From NCBI GenBank assembly GCA_035555795.1, contig DATMGE010000006.1, forward strand, positions 1 to 54,961: DNA of 54,961 nucleotides. Reading direction: 5' to 3'. This document shows, in pieces, positions 28,123 to 37,936 of the stretch. The stretch comes from RCIO01 sp035555795. GTDB taxonomy: Bacteria > Pseudomonadota > Alphaproteobacteria > Rhizobiales > Rhizobiaceae. The first letter of the stretch is position 1. Every line of letters begins with the position of its first letter. A program made the position numbers and the translations under genes. Under the pieces are notes generated by a model. That model made no database searches and had not been told where the DNA came from. It was given only the letters and a program-made list of their open reading frames with translations.

Positions 28123-28856
28123 ACGCCTGCTTCCAATATCCGCTTTCCATCGCCCTCGATCGCGATCGCGCTCAGCCTTCCCGAGGCGAAGGCGCGCGTA
28201 TCGAGATTGACCCGGTTGCGGCGAATATCCACGCTGTCGACGGGCGTATGCCCGTGCACGATGATGCGCGCATAAAGCCCTTCATGGTGGAGGAACGCGT
28301 CGCGGATCCAGATCAGGTCCTGCGGATCCTGCCCGTCAAGAGGTACGCCCGGCCGCACGCCGGCATGGCAGAACATGAAGTCGCCGAAATCCGCCTGATA
28401 GGGCAGCGCTTCGAGAAAGGCGCGGTGCGCCGCCGGCATCGCTGCGTTGAGCGCGTCGCGGCTCGCCTCCAGCGTCCATGGCGTCGAGAAATCGGCCTGG
28501 ACGCCATATGAGGCGGCGGTCGTCTCGCCACCATTGTTGGTGAAGATGCGCCATTCGCCGCTGGCCTTGAGGAAATTGAGCATCCCGTCATCATGGTTGC
28601 CGCGCAGTGAGAGGATGCGCGCATCCGCGGACTGCCGCGCGATGATGAAGTCCAGCACGCCCTTCGTGTCGGGTCCCCGATCGCAATAGTCGCCCAGATG
28701 GACGATGCGCCAGTCGCCCGGCCGGTCGCGGGCGATTTCCGCGTCGATCGCCTCATGCATGCGCACAAGCAGGTCGCGACGGCCATGCACGTCGCCGATG
28801 GCGTAGAGCCGCATGCCCTCCTGCGCGCGCGCCGACGCGAAATCCACCTCAGCCAT
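28119..28856 (-). CDS. Metallophosphoesterase (PrpA/ApaH-like protein phosphatase)
   Basis: This 245-residue calcineurin-like phosphoesterase has all the metal-site motifs in order: GDVHGR (about residue 22), GDYCDRGPDTK (about 55), GNHDD (about 86), FCHAGVRPG and VHGHTP. This is the pattern of PrpA-type serine/threonine phosphatases and symmetric Ap4A hydrolases. It overlaps the lldD end by 8 bases and so is likely translated from the same message. The in-frame ATG at 28814 (MRLYAIGD) is an alternative start. The substrate is unknown. Confidence 0.85.
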   Translation of the reverse strand: MAEVDFASARAQEGMRLYAIGDVHGRRDLLVRMHEAIDAEIARDRPGDWRIVHLGDYCDRGPDTKGVLDFIIARQSADARILSLRGNHDDGMLNFLKASGEWRIFTNNGGETTAASYGVQADFSTPWTLEASRDALNAAMPAAHRAFLEALPYQADFGDFMFCHAGVRPGVPLDGQDPQDLIWIRDAFLHHEGLYARIIVHGHTPVDSVDIRRNRVNLDTRAFASGRLSAIAIEGDGKRILEAGV

Positions 28857-30012
28857 GGGGATGTCGTGGCGAGGGCGGATTGTAGATGAGCTCCGGCCCG
28901 AGGTCGCGCACGTCGCGCTTGCCGCACAGCGCCATGGTCACGTCAAGCTCGCGGCGGATGATCTCCAGCGCCATCGTCACCCCATCCTTTCCATAGGCTC
29001 CCAGCCCGAACAGGAAGGATCGCCCGATGAAGGTGCCTTTCGCGCCGAGGCAAAGCGCCTTCAGCACGTCCTGCCCGGAGCGGATGCCGCTGTCGAGATG
29101 GATTTCGATCCGGTCGCCCACGGCATCGACGATTTCCGGCAGGACGGAGATCGAGGAAGGCGCGCCGTCGAGCTGCCGCCCGCCGTGATTCGACACGATG
29201 ATCGCGTCTGCCCCGGTCTCGGCGGCCATCAGCGCGTCCTCGCGGTCGAGAATGCCTTTCAGGATCAGCTTGCCACCCCATTGTTCCTTGATCCAGGCGA
29301 CATCCTTCCACGACAGGCGCGGGTCGAACTGCTGCGCCGTCCAGGATGCCAGCGAAGACAGGTCGGTCACGTCCTTGATGTGGCCGGCAATGTTGCCGAA
29401 GGTGCGCCGCTTGGTGCCCAGCATGCCCAGGCACCAGCGCGGCCGCGTCGCCATCTGCCAGATATGGTGCGGGGTGAATTTCGGCGGCGTGGACAGGCCG
29501 TTGCGGATGTCCTTGTGGCGCTGGCCAAGGATCTGCAGGTCGAGGGTGAGCACCAGCGCCGAGCAGCCGGCATCCTTCGCGCGCTGGATCAGCCGCTTCA
29601 CGAAATCGCGGTCGCGCATCACATAGAGCTGGAACCAGAACGGTTTCGTGGTTGCCGCCGCAACATCCTCGATGGAACAGACGCTCATGGTCGACAGCGT
29701 GAAGGGTACGCCGAACGCCTCCGCCGCCTGCGCGGCGAGGATTTCGCCATCGGCATGCTGCATGCCGGTCAGGCCGGTCGGGGCGAGCGCCACCGGCATC
29801 GACACCTTCTCCCCGATCATGGTGCTTTCCAGCGAGCGGTCGGTCATGTCGACCAGCACCCGCTGGCGAAGCTTGATGGCGGCGAAATCGGCCTCGTTGG
29901 CGCGATAGGTGCCCTCTGTCCAGGCGCCGGAATCGGCATAGTCGAAGAACATCTTCGGCACGCGCCGCCGCGCCGCCTGCTTCAGATCGTCAATTGTCAG
30001 GACCTTGCCCAT
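28849..30012 (-). CDS. lldD: L-lactate dehydrogenase, FMN-dependent (alpha-hydroxy-acid oxidase family)
   Basis: This 387-residue TIM-barrel flavoenzyme should oxidise L-lactate (or a related 2-hydroxy acid) to the keto acid and pass electrons to quinone. The family signature SNHGGRQLDGAPSS carries the catalytic His and Arg. LAPTGLTGMQHADGE and FWFQLYVMRDRDF lie in the FMN-binding part, and DSGIRSGQDVLKAL near the C-terminus. GGGGGAGCAG precedes the ATG. It diverges from glcD, which acts on glycolate or D-lactate, so the two operons together cover several 2-hydroxy acids. Confidence 0.93.
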   Translation of the reverse strand: MGKVLTIDDLKQAARRRVPKMFFDYADSGAWTEGTYRANEADFAAIKLRQRVLVDMTDRSLESTMIGEKVSMPVALAPTGLTGMQHADGEILAAQAAEAFGVPFTLSTMSVCSIEDVAAATTKPFWFQLYVMRDRDFVKRLIQRAKDAGCSALVLTLDLQILGQRHKDIRNGLSTPPKFTPHHIWQMATRPRWCLGMLGTKRRTFGNIAGHIKDVTDLSSLASWTAQQFDPRLSWKDVAWIKEQWGGKLILKGILDREDALMAAETGADAIIVSNHGGRQLDGAPSSISVLPEIVDAVGDRIEIHLDSGIRSGQDVLKALCLGAKGTFIGRSFLFGLGAYGKDGVTMALEIIRRELDVTMALCGKRDVRDLGPELIYNPPSPRHPHG

Positions 30013-30128
30013 CTGCTCCCCCGTCGCGGCTGTGCACCTTGTCGCGGCAGTCCCGAAATGCGTTGACCCCGCACGCCGTTTGCCGTTCTTGTTCCCGCAA
30101 TGAAAGCTCTACCAAGAGGATATTGCAG

Positions 30129-31625
30129 TTGACCAGCCTCGTCATGCCGGCGCCGGATGCCGCCACGCTGTCGCGCCGCGAAGAGATCGTCGCCGACATG
30201 CGCATGATCGTTCCGGGCGAGGGCGTGGTCGACAATGTCAACGGCATGCGTGTCTTTGAAAGCGACGGGCTGACCGCCTATCGCCAGCTGCCGCTGGTGG
30301 TGGTGCTGCCGGAGACGGTGGCGCAGGTTTCCCGCGTGCTGAAATATTGCAACGAGCGCAATATCCGCGTCGTGCCGCGCGGCTCGGGCACCTCGCTGTC
30401 GGGCGGCGCGCTGCCGCTGGAGGATGCGGTTCTGCTGGTCATGAGCCGCTTCAACCGCATCCTCGACATCGACTATCCCAATCGCTGCGTCGTGGCGCAG
30501 CCGGGCGTCACCAATCTGGGCATCACCACCGCCGTCGAGCAGGAAGGCTATTATTACGCGCCCGACCCCTCCTCGCAGATCGCCTGTTCCATCGGCGGCA
30601 ATATCGCGGAAAATTCCGGCGGCGTGCACTGCCTCAAATACGGGCTGACGGCCAACAATGTGCTCGGCATCGAGATGGTCATGATGGACGGCGAGGTGAT
30701 CCGCCTCGGCGGCCGCCATCTCGACGCCGAAGGCTACGACCTGCTCGGCATCATGACCGGCTCGGAAGGGCTGCTCGGCGTTGTCACCGAGGTCACGGTG
30801 CGCATCCTCAAGAAACCCGAAACCCTGCGCGCGGTGCTGCTCGGCTTCCCCACCAGCGAGCAGGCAGGGCAATGCGTGGCCGACATCATCGGCGCAGGCA
30901 TCATCCCCGCCGGCATGGAGATGATGGACCGCCCCGCCATCCACGCCGCGGAAGCCTTCGTCCATGCCGGCTATCCGCTCGATGTCGAGGCCCTGCTGAT
31001 CGTCGAGCTCGACGGACCCGGCGCAGAGGTCGACCACCTCATTTCCGCGGTGGAATCGATCGCCGTGGCGAACGGCTCCACCACCTGCCGCATCTCGGCT
31101 TCAGATGCCGAGCGCGTTAGCTTCTGGGCCGGCCGCAAGGCGGCGTTTCCGGCGGTAGGCCGTATCTCGCCCGATTATTACTGCATGGATGGCACCATCC
31201 CGCGCAAGGAACTGCCGCGCGTGCTGGCCGGTATGCGCTCCTTGTCGGAGAAATACGGGCTCGGCGTCGCCAATGTCTTCCATGCCGGCGACGGCAACCT
31301 CCATCCGCTCATCCTCTACGACGCCAACAAGCCCGGCGAGTTGGAGCGCGCCGAGAGCTTCGGCGCCGACATATTGCGGCTGTGCGTGGAGGTCGGCGGC
31401 GTGCTGACTGGCGAGCACGGCGTCGGCGTCGAAAAGCGCGACCTGATGCCGGAAATGTTCACCGAGACGGACCTCGATCACCAGATGCGCGTCAAATGCG
31501 CCTTCGATCCGAACCACCTCCTGAACCCCGGCAAAGTCTTCCCCCAACTGCGCCGCTGCGCCGAGTTGGGTCGCATGCACATCCACCGGGGCCAGATGCC
31601 GTTCCCTGATATTCCGAGGTTTTGA
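30129..31625 (+). CDS. glcD: Glycolate oxidase FAD subunit GlcD
   Basis: This 498-residue FAD-linked oxidase subunit should oxidise glycolate (or D-lactate) to glyoxylate with GlcE and GlcF. The FAD-binding PCMH domain covers VVLPETVAQVSRVLKY, RGSGTSLSGGA and CSIGGNIAENSGGVH. The C-terminal substrate domain includes HAGDGNLHPLILYD and the GEHGVGVEKRDLM motif. I chose the TTG at 30129 because AAGAGGA lies 8 bases upstream and gives the usual family length; ATG at 30144 is the alternative. Glyoxylate made here would join the product of isocitrate lyase. Confidence 0.93.
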   Translation: MTSLVMPAPDAATLSRREEIVADMRMIVPGEGVVDNVNGMRVFESDGLTAYRQLPLVVVLPETVAQVSRVLKYCNERNIRVVPRGSGTSLSGGALPLEDAVLLVMSRFNRILDIDYPNRCVVAQPGVTNLGITTAVEQEGYYYAPDPSSQIACSIGGNIAENSGGVHCLKYGLTANNVLGIEMVMMDGEVIRLGGRHLDAEGYDLLGIMTGSEGLLGVVTEVTVRILKKPETLRAVLLGFPTSEQAGQCVADIIGAGIIPAGMEMMDRPAIHAAEAFVHAGYPLDVEALLIVELDGPGAEVDHLISAVESIAVANGSTTCRISASDAERVSFWAGRKAAFPAVGRISPDYYCMDGTIPRKELPRVLAGMRSLSEKYGLGVANVFHAGDGNLHPLILYDANKPGELERAESFGADILRLCVEVGGVLTGEHGVGVEKRDLMPEMFTETDLDHQMRVKCAFDPNHLLNPGKVFPQLRRCAELGRMHIHRGQMPFPDIPRF

Positions 31626-31695
31626 AATGAGACGTTCTTTTCGGTTTGGAGAACGTTATTGGCATCCAACGACCGTGCGGAATAGGGAGGAAGTT

Positions 31696-31875
31696 GTGAT
31701 AACCCTCGTCGTCTCGTCAGATGGAGAGATCACTCTGACAGAGGAGTTGATTGATCATCTGGGAATCTCATTGCCGGATCAGGTCGAAGTCGAAACCCTG
31801 CCGGAGCGAAAGTTGGTGATGCAGGCCGCCCGACGAAAAGAAGAGCAGCTATTGCCGGCGTCATCCTCCGAATGA
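31696..31875 (+). CDS. AbrB/MazE/SpoVT-type DNA-binding protein inserted in glcDEF
   Basis: This 59-residue protein has the swapped-hairpin AbrB pattern: VSSDGEITLTEELIDHLGIS followed by LPDQVEVETLPERKLVMQ. The GTG at 31696 follows GGGAGGAAG and is the best start; an in-frame ATG at 31627 would add 23 residues. Its stop overlaps the glcE start by ATGA, so the two are translationally coupled. Base composition is near 49 % G+C in the two 60-base blocks I counted (31681-31800), well below its neighbours. Antitoxins of this type usually pair with a toxin gene, and none is present. It may be a regulator or a stranded antitoxin. Confidence 0.75.
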   Translation: MITLVVSSDGEITLTEELIDHLGISLPDQVEVETLPERKLVMQAARRKEEQLLPASSSE

Positions 31876-33077
31876 CCACCTTCACCCCAACAACCCCCGC
31901 CGAAGTGCTCGATGCCGTCGCCTGGGCGGTGTCCGAGGAGGCGCCGCTGGAGATCGTCGGCCGTGGCACCAAGCGCGCCATCGGCCGACCCTCGCAGGCC
32001 GGACACACGCTCGACCTTTCCCGCCTGTCCGGCGTCACGCTCTACGAGCCGGAAGAGCTCATCCTCTCCGCCCGCGCCGGTACGCCGCTGTCGCAGATCG
32101 AGGCGCTTCTCACGGAGCGCGGCCAGCAACTTGCCTTCGAGCCGATGGACTATGGACCGCTATTGGGCGGCGAGGCGGGACATGGCACGATCAGCGGTGT
32201 GCTTGCGGCCAATCTCTCCGGCCCGCGCCGCATCAAGGCCGGTGCCGCGCGCGACCATATTCTCGGCATCAACGCCGTGTCCGGCCGTGGCGAAGCGTTC
32301 AAGGCCGGCGGGCGCGTGGTCAAGAACGTTACCGGCTACGACCTGTCCAAGGCCATGGCCGGTTCATGGGGCACGCTGGCCGTCGTCACCGACCTCACCT
32401 TCAAGGTTCTCCCCGCAGCGGAGACGGAATCGACCCTCATCCTTCGCGGGCTCAGCGAGGAACATGCCGTGTCCGCCATGGCGCTGGCTTTGGGTTCCGC
32501 CGGCGAGGTGGCAAGTGCGGCGCATCTGCCGGAAAGCGTCACCGGCACCGTGCTGGATGGCGACCTGAAGGGCAGGGGATCGACGCTCATCCGGCTGGAA
32601 GGCGTGCGCCCGTCTGTGGACTACCGTTTCGATCTCGTCGTGTCGCTTCTCGGCGCGGAAGGCGTCGCGCAGCGACTGGACGGCGAGGAATCGCAGAAAT
32701 TGTGGCGCGAGATTCGCGACTGCATCCCCTTCGCCGACCGCACGGCGCGCCCCGTCTGGCGTGTTTCCATGACACCCTCCGAAGGCCACCGCATGGTAAT
32801 GGACCTGCGCATGCGCGCCGCCGTCGATGCCTTCTACGACTGGCAAGGCGGCCTGGTCTGGCTGCGCATGGAAGACGAGCCGGAAGCCGAGCTTCTGCGC
32901 GCGCTCATTGCGCATCACGGCGGCGGGCACGCGACCCTCGTGCGCGCCGACCCGGCGATCCGCGCAGCCGTTCCCGTGTTCCAGCCGCAGCCGCCGGCGC
33001 TGGCCGCGCTTTCCGCCCGCCTCAAGGCCGAATTCGACCCCAAAGGCATCCTCAATCCCGGCAGGATGACGCCCTGA
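31872..33077 (+). CDS. glcE: Glycolate oxidase subunit GlcE
   Basis: This 401-residue FAD-binding subunit pairs with GlcD. Its N-terminal PCMH region includes VAWAVSEEAPLEIVGRGTKR (the flavin-site VGRGTK), GTPLSQIEALLTERGQQL and GEAGHGTISGVLAANLSGP. The segment GRVVKNVTGYDLSKAMAGSW is typical of GlcE. The C-terminus ends with DPKGILNPGRM. It begins inside the stop of the AbrB-like gene (ATGA) and abuts glcF with no gap. The full length agrees with the family. Confidence 0.92.
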   Translation: MTTFTPTTPAEVLDAVAWAVSEEAPLEIVGRGTKRAIGRPSQAGHTLDLSRLSGVTLYEPEELILSARAGTPLSQIEALLTERGQQLAFEPMDYGPLLGGEAGHGTISGVLAANLSGPRRIKAGAARDHILGINAVSGRGEAFKAGGRVVKNVTGYDLSKAMAGSWGTLAVVTDLTFKVLPAAETESTLILRGLSEEHAVSAMALALGSAGEVASAAHLPESVTGTVLDGDLKGRGSTLIRLEGVRPSVDYRFDLVVSLLGAEGVAQRLDGEESQKLWREIRDCIPFADRTARPVWRVSMTPSEGHRMVMDLRMRAAVDAFYDWQGGLVWLRMEDEPEAELLRALIAHHGGGHATLVRADPAIRAAVPVFQPQPPALAALSARLKAEFDPKGILNPGRMTP

Positions 33078-34403
<1,326 letters not shown>

Positions 34404-35330
34404 TCAGGCGGCCGGCTTGCGCACCGAAGCCTGAACCTCGGCACCGTAGGTCGCTTCGTAAAGCTCGCGCTGGCGGCGCAGCGCCACCATCGTGTTGCGC
34501 AGCAGGATCGCCACCGTCACCGGGCCGACGCCGCCCGGCACCGGCGTGATCCACGACGCCACTTCCTTGACGCTTTCAGTGTCGACATCGCCGACGATCT
34601 TCTGCGTGCCGTCCGGCAGCGTCTCGCTGTTGATGCCGATATCGATCACCGCGGCACCCGGCTTCACCATGTCGGCCTTGATCAGGCGCGGCCTGCCCAC
34701 CGCCACGAACAGCGCGTCGGCACGGCGCGCATGCGCGGCCACCGAGCGCGTCATGTGGTGGCACACGGTCACCGTCGCGCCCTCGCTCATCAAAAGGAAG
34801 GCGATCGGCTTGCCGACGATTTCCGAATGGCCGACGACCACGGCCTCCAGCCCCTCCAGCTTCAGCCCCGTCGCCTTGAGCAGCTCCACCGAGGCGGCTG
34901 CCGTGCAGGGCGCAAGGTCGAGCTGGTTATAGACGATGTTGCCGATCGAGGCCGGGTGCATGCCCTCGACATCCTTGAGCGGATGCACGGCTGCCTGCAG
35001 CGCCTTGATCGGCACATGCGCCGGCACCGGCCGCTGGATGATGATCCCCGTCACGCGGGGATCGGCATTCATGCCGGCGATCGCCGCTTCCAGCTCGCCT
35101 GCCGTCACCTCGGCGGGGAAACGCTTCTCGATGAAGCCGATGCCGGCCTTTTCGGCATTGCGGCGCTGGTTGCGCACATACACGTCCACCGCGTCGGTGT
35201 CGCCCACGGTGATGGAAACCAGCGTCGGCGCCCAGCCTGCGGCGGTAGCGTCATCGGCTTCCTTGCGCACCGCTTCGATGATGCGCTGCGCCACCGGAGC
35301 GCCTTTCAGATATCGTGTGTCGTCAATCAT
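34404..35330 (-). CDS. folD: Bifunctional methylene-tetrahydrofolate dehydrogenase/cyclohydrolase
   Basis: This 308-residue FolD interconverts methylene-, methenyl- and formyl-tetrahydrofolate with NADP. Family motifs are YVRNQRRNAEKAGI (with catalytic Tyr and Lys-type region), DPRVTGIIIQRPVP, AVVVGHSEIVGKPIA (NADP site) and WITPVPGGVGPVTVA near the end. The stop codon directly abuts that of glcF with no intervening base. It appears monocistronic. Formyl-folate metabolism would connect with glyoxylate/glycine flux, but that is general knowledge rather than visible linkage. Confidence 0.95.
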   Translation of the reverse strand: MIDDTRYLKGAPVAQRIIEAVRKEADDATAAGWAPTLVSITVGDTDAVDVYVRNQRRNAEKAGIGFIEKRFPAEVTAGELEAAIAGMNADPRVTGIIIQRPVPAHVPIKALQAAVHPLKDVEGMHPASIGNIVYNQLDLAPCTAAASVELLKATGLKLEGLEAVVVGHSEIVGKPIAFLLMSEGATVTVCHHMTRSVAAHARRADALFVAVGRPRLIKADMVKPGAAVIDIGINSETLPDGTQKIVGDVDTESVKEVASWITPVPGGVGPVTVAILLRNTMVALRRQRELYEATYGAEVQASVRKPAA

Positions 35331-35424
35331 CGCTCGACCATCTCGCCTGTTCGTCCGTGCTTATGGCGCAGACATGATCCTTCTGTGAATGCGTAAAATG
35401 CCCGCACGCCTCACGATGACGAGA

Positions 35425-35454
35425 AAGGGGCGGCGCCCGCCCGCGCCGCCCCTT
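35425..35454. terminator. Strong GC hairpin, likely bidirectional terminator
   Basis: GGGGCGGCGC (35427-35436) pairs with GCGCCGCCCC (35443-35452) around CCGCCC, extended by AA/TT. The minus-strand RNA continues with CTTTCTC after the stem, so it best ends the L,D-transpeptidase message. It lies about 50 bases beyond that gene's stop. Confidence 0.6.
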
Positions 35455-35501
35455 CTCCGGACCGAACCCCCAGCCCCGGCCCGTCCCCTCGTATTCTGTC
35501 G

Positions 35502-36257
35502 TCAGCTCACGATCACCGTGGTGCCGACCTTCACGCGCTCATAGAGATCGATCACGTCTTCGTTGCGCATGCGGATGCAGCCCGACGACACCGCGCCACC
35601 GATCGTCTCGGGCTGGTTCGTGCCGTGGATGCGGTAGAGCGTGGAGCCGAGATAGAGCGCCCGTGCGCCCAGCGGGTTCGCCGGCCCCCCTTCCATATGC
35701 ACGGGCAGGATGCGGCCCTTCTTCTTCTCGCGGGCGATCATCTCGGCCGGCGGGCGCCAGTCCGGCCATTCGCGCTTCTGCGTCACCTTGTGGGTGCCGG
35801 CCCATTCGAAGCCCGGCTTGCCGGTGCCCACGCCATAGCGACGCGCCTTGCCACCAGCCTCGACCAGATAAAGGAAGTTGTCGTTCGTATCGATGATGAT
35901 CGTGCCGGCCTTGTGAGGTCCGGCATAGTCCACCGTCTGGGGCAAATATTTCGGGTCGATCTGCGGCCGTACCTGGCGCATCGCGCCGGCGGCAACCGAT
36001 GCGGTCTGCACCACGCGGTCGGGCTGGGCGACGCGGCGCATGCCGCGCGGATCGGGCGCCAGCCGCACCTGCATGCCTTGCGGCGCGCGGCGCATCCGGC
36101 GGCCTTCCGGCGCGCGCTGCAACTGCATCACCCACGGGGCGGAAAGGTCGGGGCTCACCACCAGCGGCGGCCTTTCGGCATAGCGGCTCTGGGCGGATGC
36201 CGGCGCCGCGGCCAACAGGGCCACCGCGGCGGCGGACAACAGGAATATCGGCTTCAT
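35502..36257 (-). CDS. L,D-transpeptidase (YkuD domain), exported
   Basis: This 251-residue protein has a signal peptide (MKPIFLLSAAAVALLAAAPA, cleavage near ASA-QS). A proline/arginine-rich region with RRMRRAPQGM and RGMRRVAQ follows, and then a YkuD catalytic domain. The active-site signature runs from HGTNQPETIGGAVSS to GCIRM, with the nucleophilic cysteine and essential Arg. Such enzymes make 3-3 peptidoglycan cross-links or attach proteins to the wall. I used the ATG at 36257 because the signal peptide starts there, although the frame stays open upstream. It is divergent from tag. Confidence 0.9.
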   Translation of the reverse strand: MKPIFLLSAAAVALLAAAPASAQSRYAERPPLVVSPDLSAPWVMQLQRAPEGRRMRRAPQGMQVRLAPDPRGMRRVAQPDRVVQTASVAAGAMRQVRPQIDPKYLPQTVDYAGPHKAGTIIIDTNDNFLYLVEAGGKARRYGVGTGKPGFEWAGTHKVTQKREWPDWRPPAEMIAREKKKGRILPVHMEGGPANPLGARALYLGSTLYRIHGTNQPETIGGAVSSGCIRMRNEDVIDLYERVKVGTTVIVS

Positions 36258-36452
36258 GGCGGACTCTCTACTATCTCGCGCTGCCGGGTCTTGTGCCCGG
36301 TCGAGGCAAATTGTGCGCCGCGCTCCCCACCGAATGGTGAACGGAAATCGGTAAAATGCCGCTTTGTCAGGAAAGATTCCGGTATGGTTACCGGCCGGTT
36401 TGGGAATCTGGTAAACGCGCGGTTTAAGGCCGAAGCGAGATAGGGGGTCGGC

Positions 36453-37091
36453 ATGCAGCAGATGGCGGAAGGGCTGATCATGGGCGAGGACGGCAGGCCG
36501 CGCTGCTTCTGGCACGGCAACCTGCCCGACTACGTGCGCTACCATGACGAGGAATGGGGCCGTCCCGTCGCCGACGACCGCCGCCTGTTCGAGAAACTGT
36601 GCCTGGAGGGTTTCCAGTCCGGCCTGTCCTGGCTCACCATCCTGCGCAAGCGCGAGAATTTCCGCGCCGCCTTCCATGGTTTCGACTTCGACCGTCTGGC
36701 CGTGGAGGACGAAAGCGCCATCGAACGTCATCTGCAGGATGCGGGCATCATCCGCCATCGCGGCAAGATCGTCTCGGTCTACAATAATGCCCGCCGCGCG
36801 GTGGCGCTGCGCGACGAGTTCGGCTCGCTTGCCGCCTTCTTCTGGTCCTTCGAGCCGAAGCCGGAGGAACGCCCGGCGGTGCTGGACCTCGCCACCCTGC
36901 GCGCCAACCCGACCACGGCGACCTCGACCCGCCTGTCGAAGGATTTGAAGAAGCGCGGCTGGAGCTTCGTCGGCCCCACCACGGTCTATGCCTTCATGCA
37001 GGCCATGGGCATGGTCAACGACCATATCGAGGGCTGCGCCTGCCGCGCCGAAGTGGAAGACTCAAGAAATATCTTCAGGCGACCGGTGTGA
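36453..37091 (+). CDS. tag: DNA-3-methyladenine glycosylase I
   Basis: This 212-residue base-excision repair enzyme removes 3-methyladenine from alkylated DNA. Cys in RCFWHG, His in YHDEEWG, and the C-terminal His and Cys in NDHIEGC match the zinc-ligand set of Tag. EGFQSGLSWLTILRKRENFR and GWSFVGPTTVYAFMQA are the expected core motifs. The frame starts MQQMAEGLI, with GGGGGTCGGC before it. It is convergent with the DUF4336 gene 11 bases on. Confidence 0.94.
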   Translation: MQQMAEGLIMGEDGRPRCFWHGNLPDYVRYHDEEWGRPVADDRRLFEKLCLEGFQSGLSWLTILRKRENFRAAFHGFDFDRLAVEDESAIERHLQDAGIIRHRGKIVSVYNNARRAVALRDEFGSLAAFFWSFEPKPEERPAVLDLATLRANPTTATSTRLSKDLKKRGWSFVGPTTVYAFMQAMGMVNDHIEGCACRAEVEDSRNIFRRPV

Positions 37092-37102
37092 AAACGCGGC
37101 CT

Positions 37103-37795
37103 TCAGACGCTGAGCCACCGAAACGCTTGGGCGACTGACGCATGGCCGCCACTTGTCACAGGCGTGCCATGAGCCATCAACACCTTTTCAATCGGCCATG
37201 AAAGGATCTGTCTGATCCTGGCCCGTGCCGCCTTGCGGTCGCTGAAAGCGACGCGGAATTTTCTGGGGACGGAGGGACTAGGAGAGACCATCAGGTCCAG
37301 CTTGGCCACGATGGAGCGCCATCCGGAAAACCAGCCCGGCGGAAACTGCTGAAGCAGGTCGGTGAAGATGACGGTTCTGCTTTTGACGTGGAAAAACACG
37401 ATCTCGGTCGTGATCCGGTTTCCGATCACCGCGACCTGCTCGATCTGTCCGGCCCATTGGGAACAGGGCGCGTCTCCCAGTTCCGCAGCGATGTCGAGTT
37501 CGCCGCGCTTCCGGCGAAGGCCGGGTGCCGCGAGGATCCGCGCTTCGGGATAGGCAGCTTTCCACTCGGCGATGAAAGTATGATGCAGCGAGTTGGGAGC
37601 GACGAGATGCGCGACTTTGCCGATCGAGTCCAGTTCGGTGCGCAAGGCATGCGAAATCTCGGTCGGCGACCAGATGAAAAGCTCGCCGCTGTCCAGCCTG
37701 ATGACTGCCATTCGGGTTGGATAGTGAAAGCCCAGCCCTCCCTCGACCTCCGGCCCTTCCGCGATCCATATGTCATCGCCGAACGGCTTCAACAT
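37103..37795 (-). CDS. DUF4336 domain protein (metallo-hydrolase-like)
   Basis: This 230-residue protein resembles DUF4336 members, which have a metallo-beta-lactamase-like fold with an incomplete metal site. Visible parts are IWIAEGPEVEGGLGFHYPTR, the strand-like FIWSPTEIS, HLVAPNSLHHTFI, and VLMAHGTPV near the C-terminus. The usual HxHxDH is absent. The ATG at 37795 is preceded by GGAGGCAGTC and supports starting at MLKPFGDD rather than the upstream frame at 37864. The function of the family is not established. It is divergent from hisS. Confidence 0.75.
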   Translation of the reverse strand: MLKPFGDDIWIAEGPEVEGGLGFHYPTRMAVIRLDSGELFIWSPTEISHALRTELDSIGKVAHLVAPNSLHHTFIAEWKAAYPEARILAAPGLRRKRGELDIAAELGDAPCSQWAGQIEQVAVIGNRITTEIVFFHVKSRTVIFTDLLQQFPPGWFSGWRSIVAKLDLMVSPSPSVPRKFRVAFSDRKAARARIRQILSWPIEKVLMAHGTPVTSGGHASVAQAFRWLSV

Positions 37796-37936
37796 GACTG
37801 CCTCCACACATGCCTTCGCATCAGACGCTGGCACGTCTTCGATGGCAAGCGAAGCTTGCCGCACCTATCCCTATCGGTTAGGACACGCGCGCCCGGTCTC
37901 GGGCGGATTTTCCTCCACAAACCACGGAATACGACA

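Noticed and set aside
31696..31875. The AbrB-like gene as half of a toxin-antitoxin system
   Set aside because: No toxin-sized frame of its own lies beside it; the neighbours on both sides are standard glycolate oxidase subunits.
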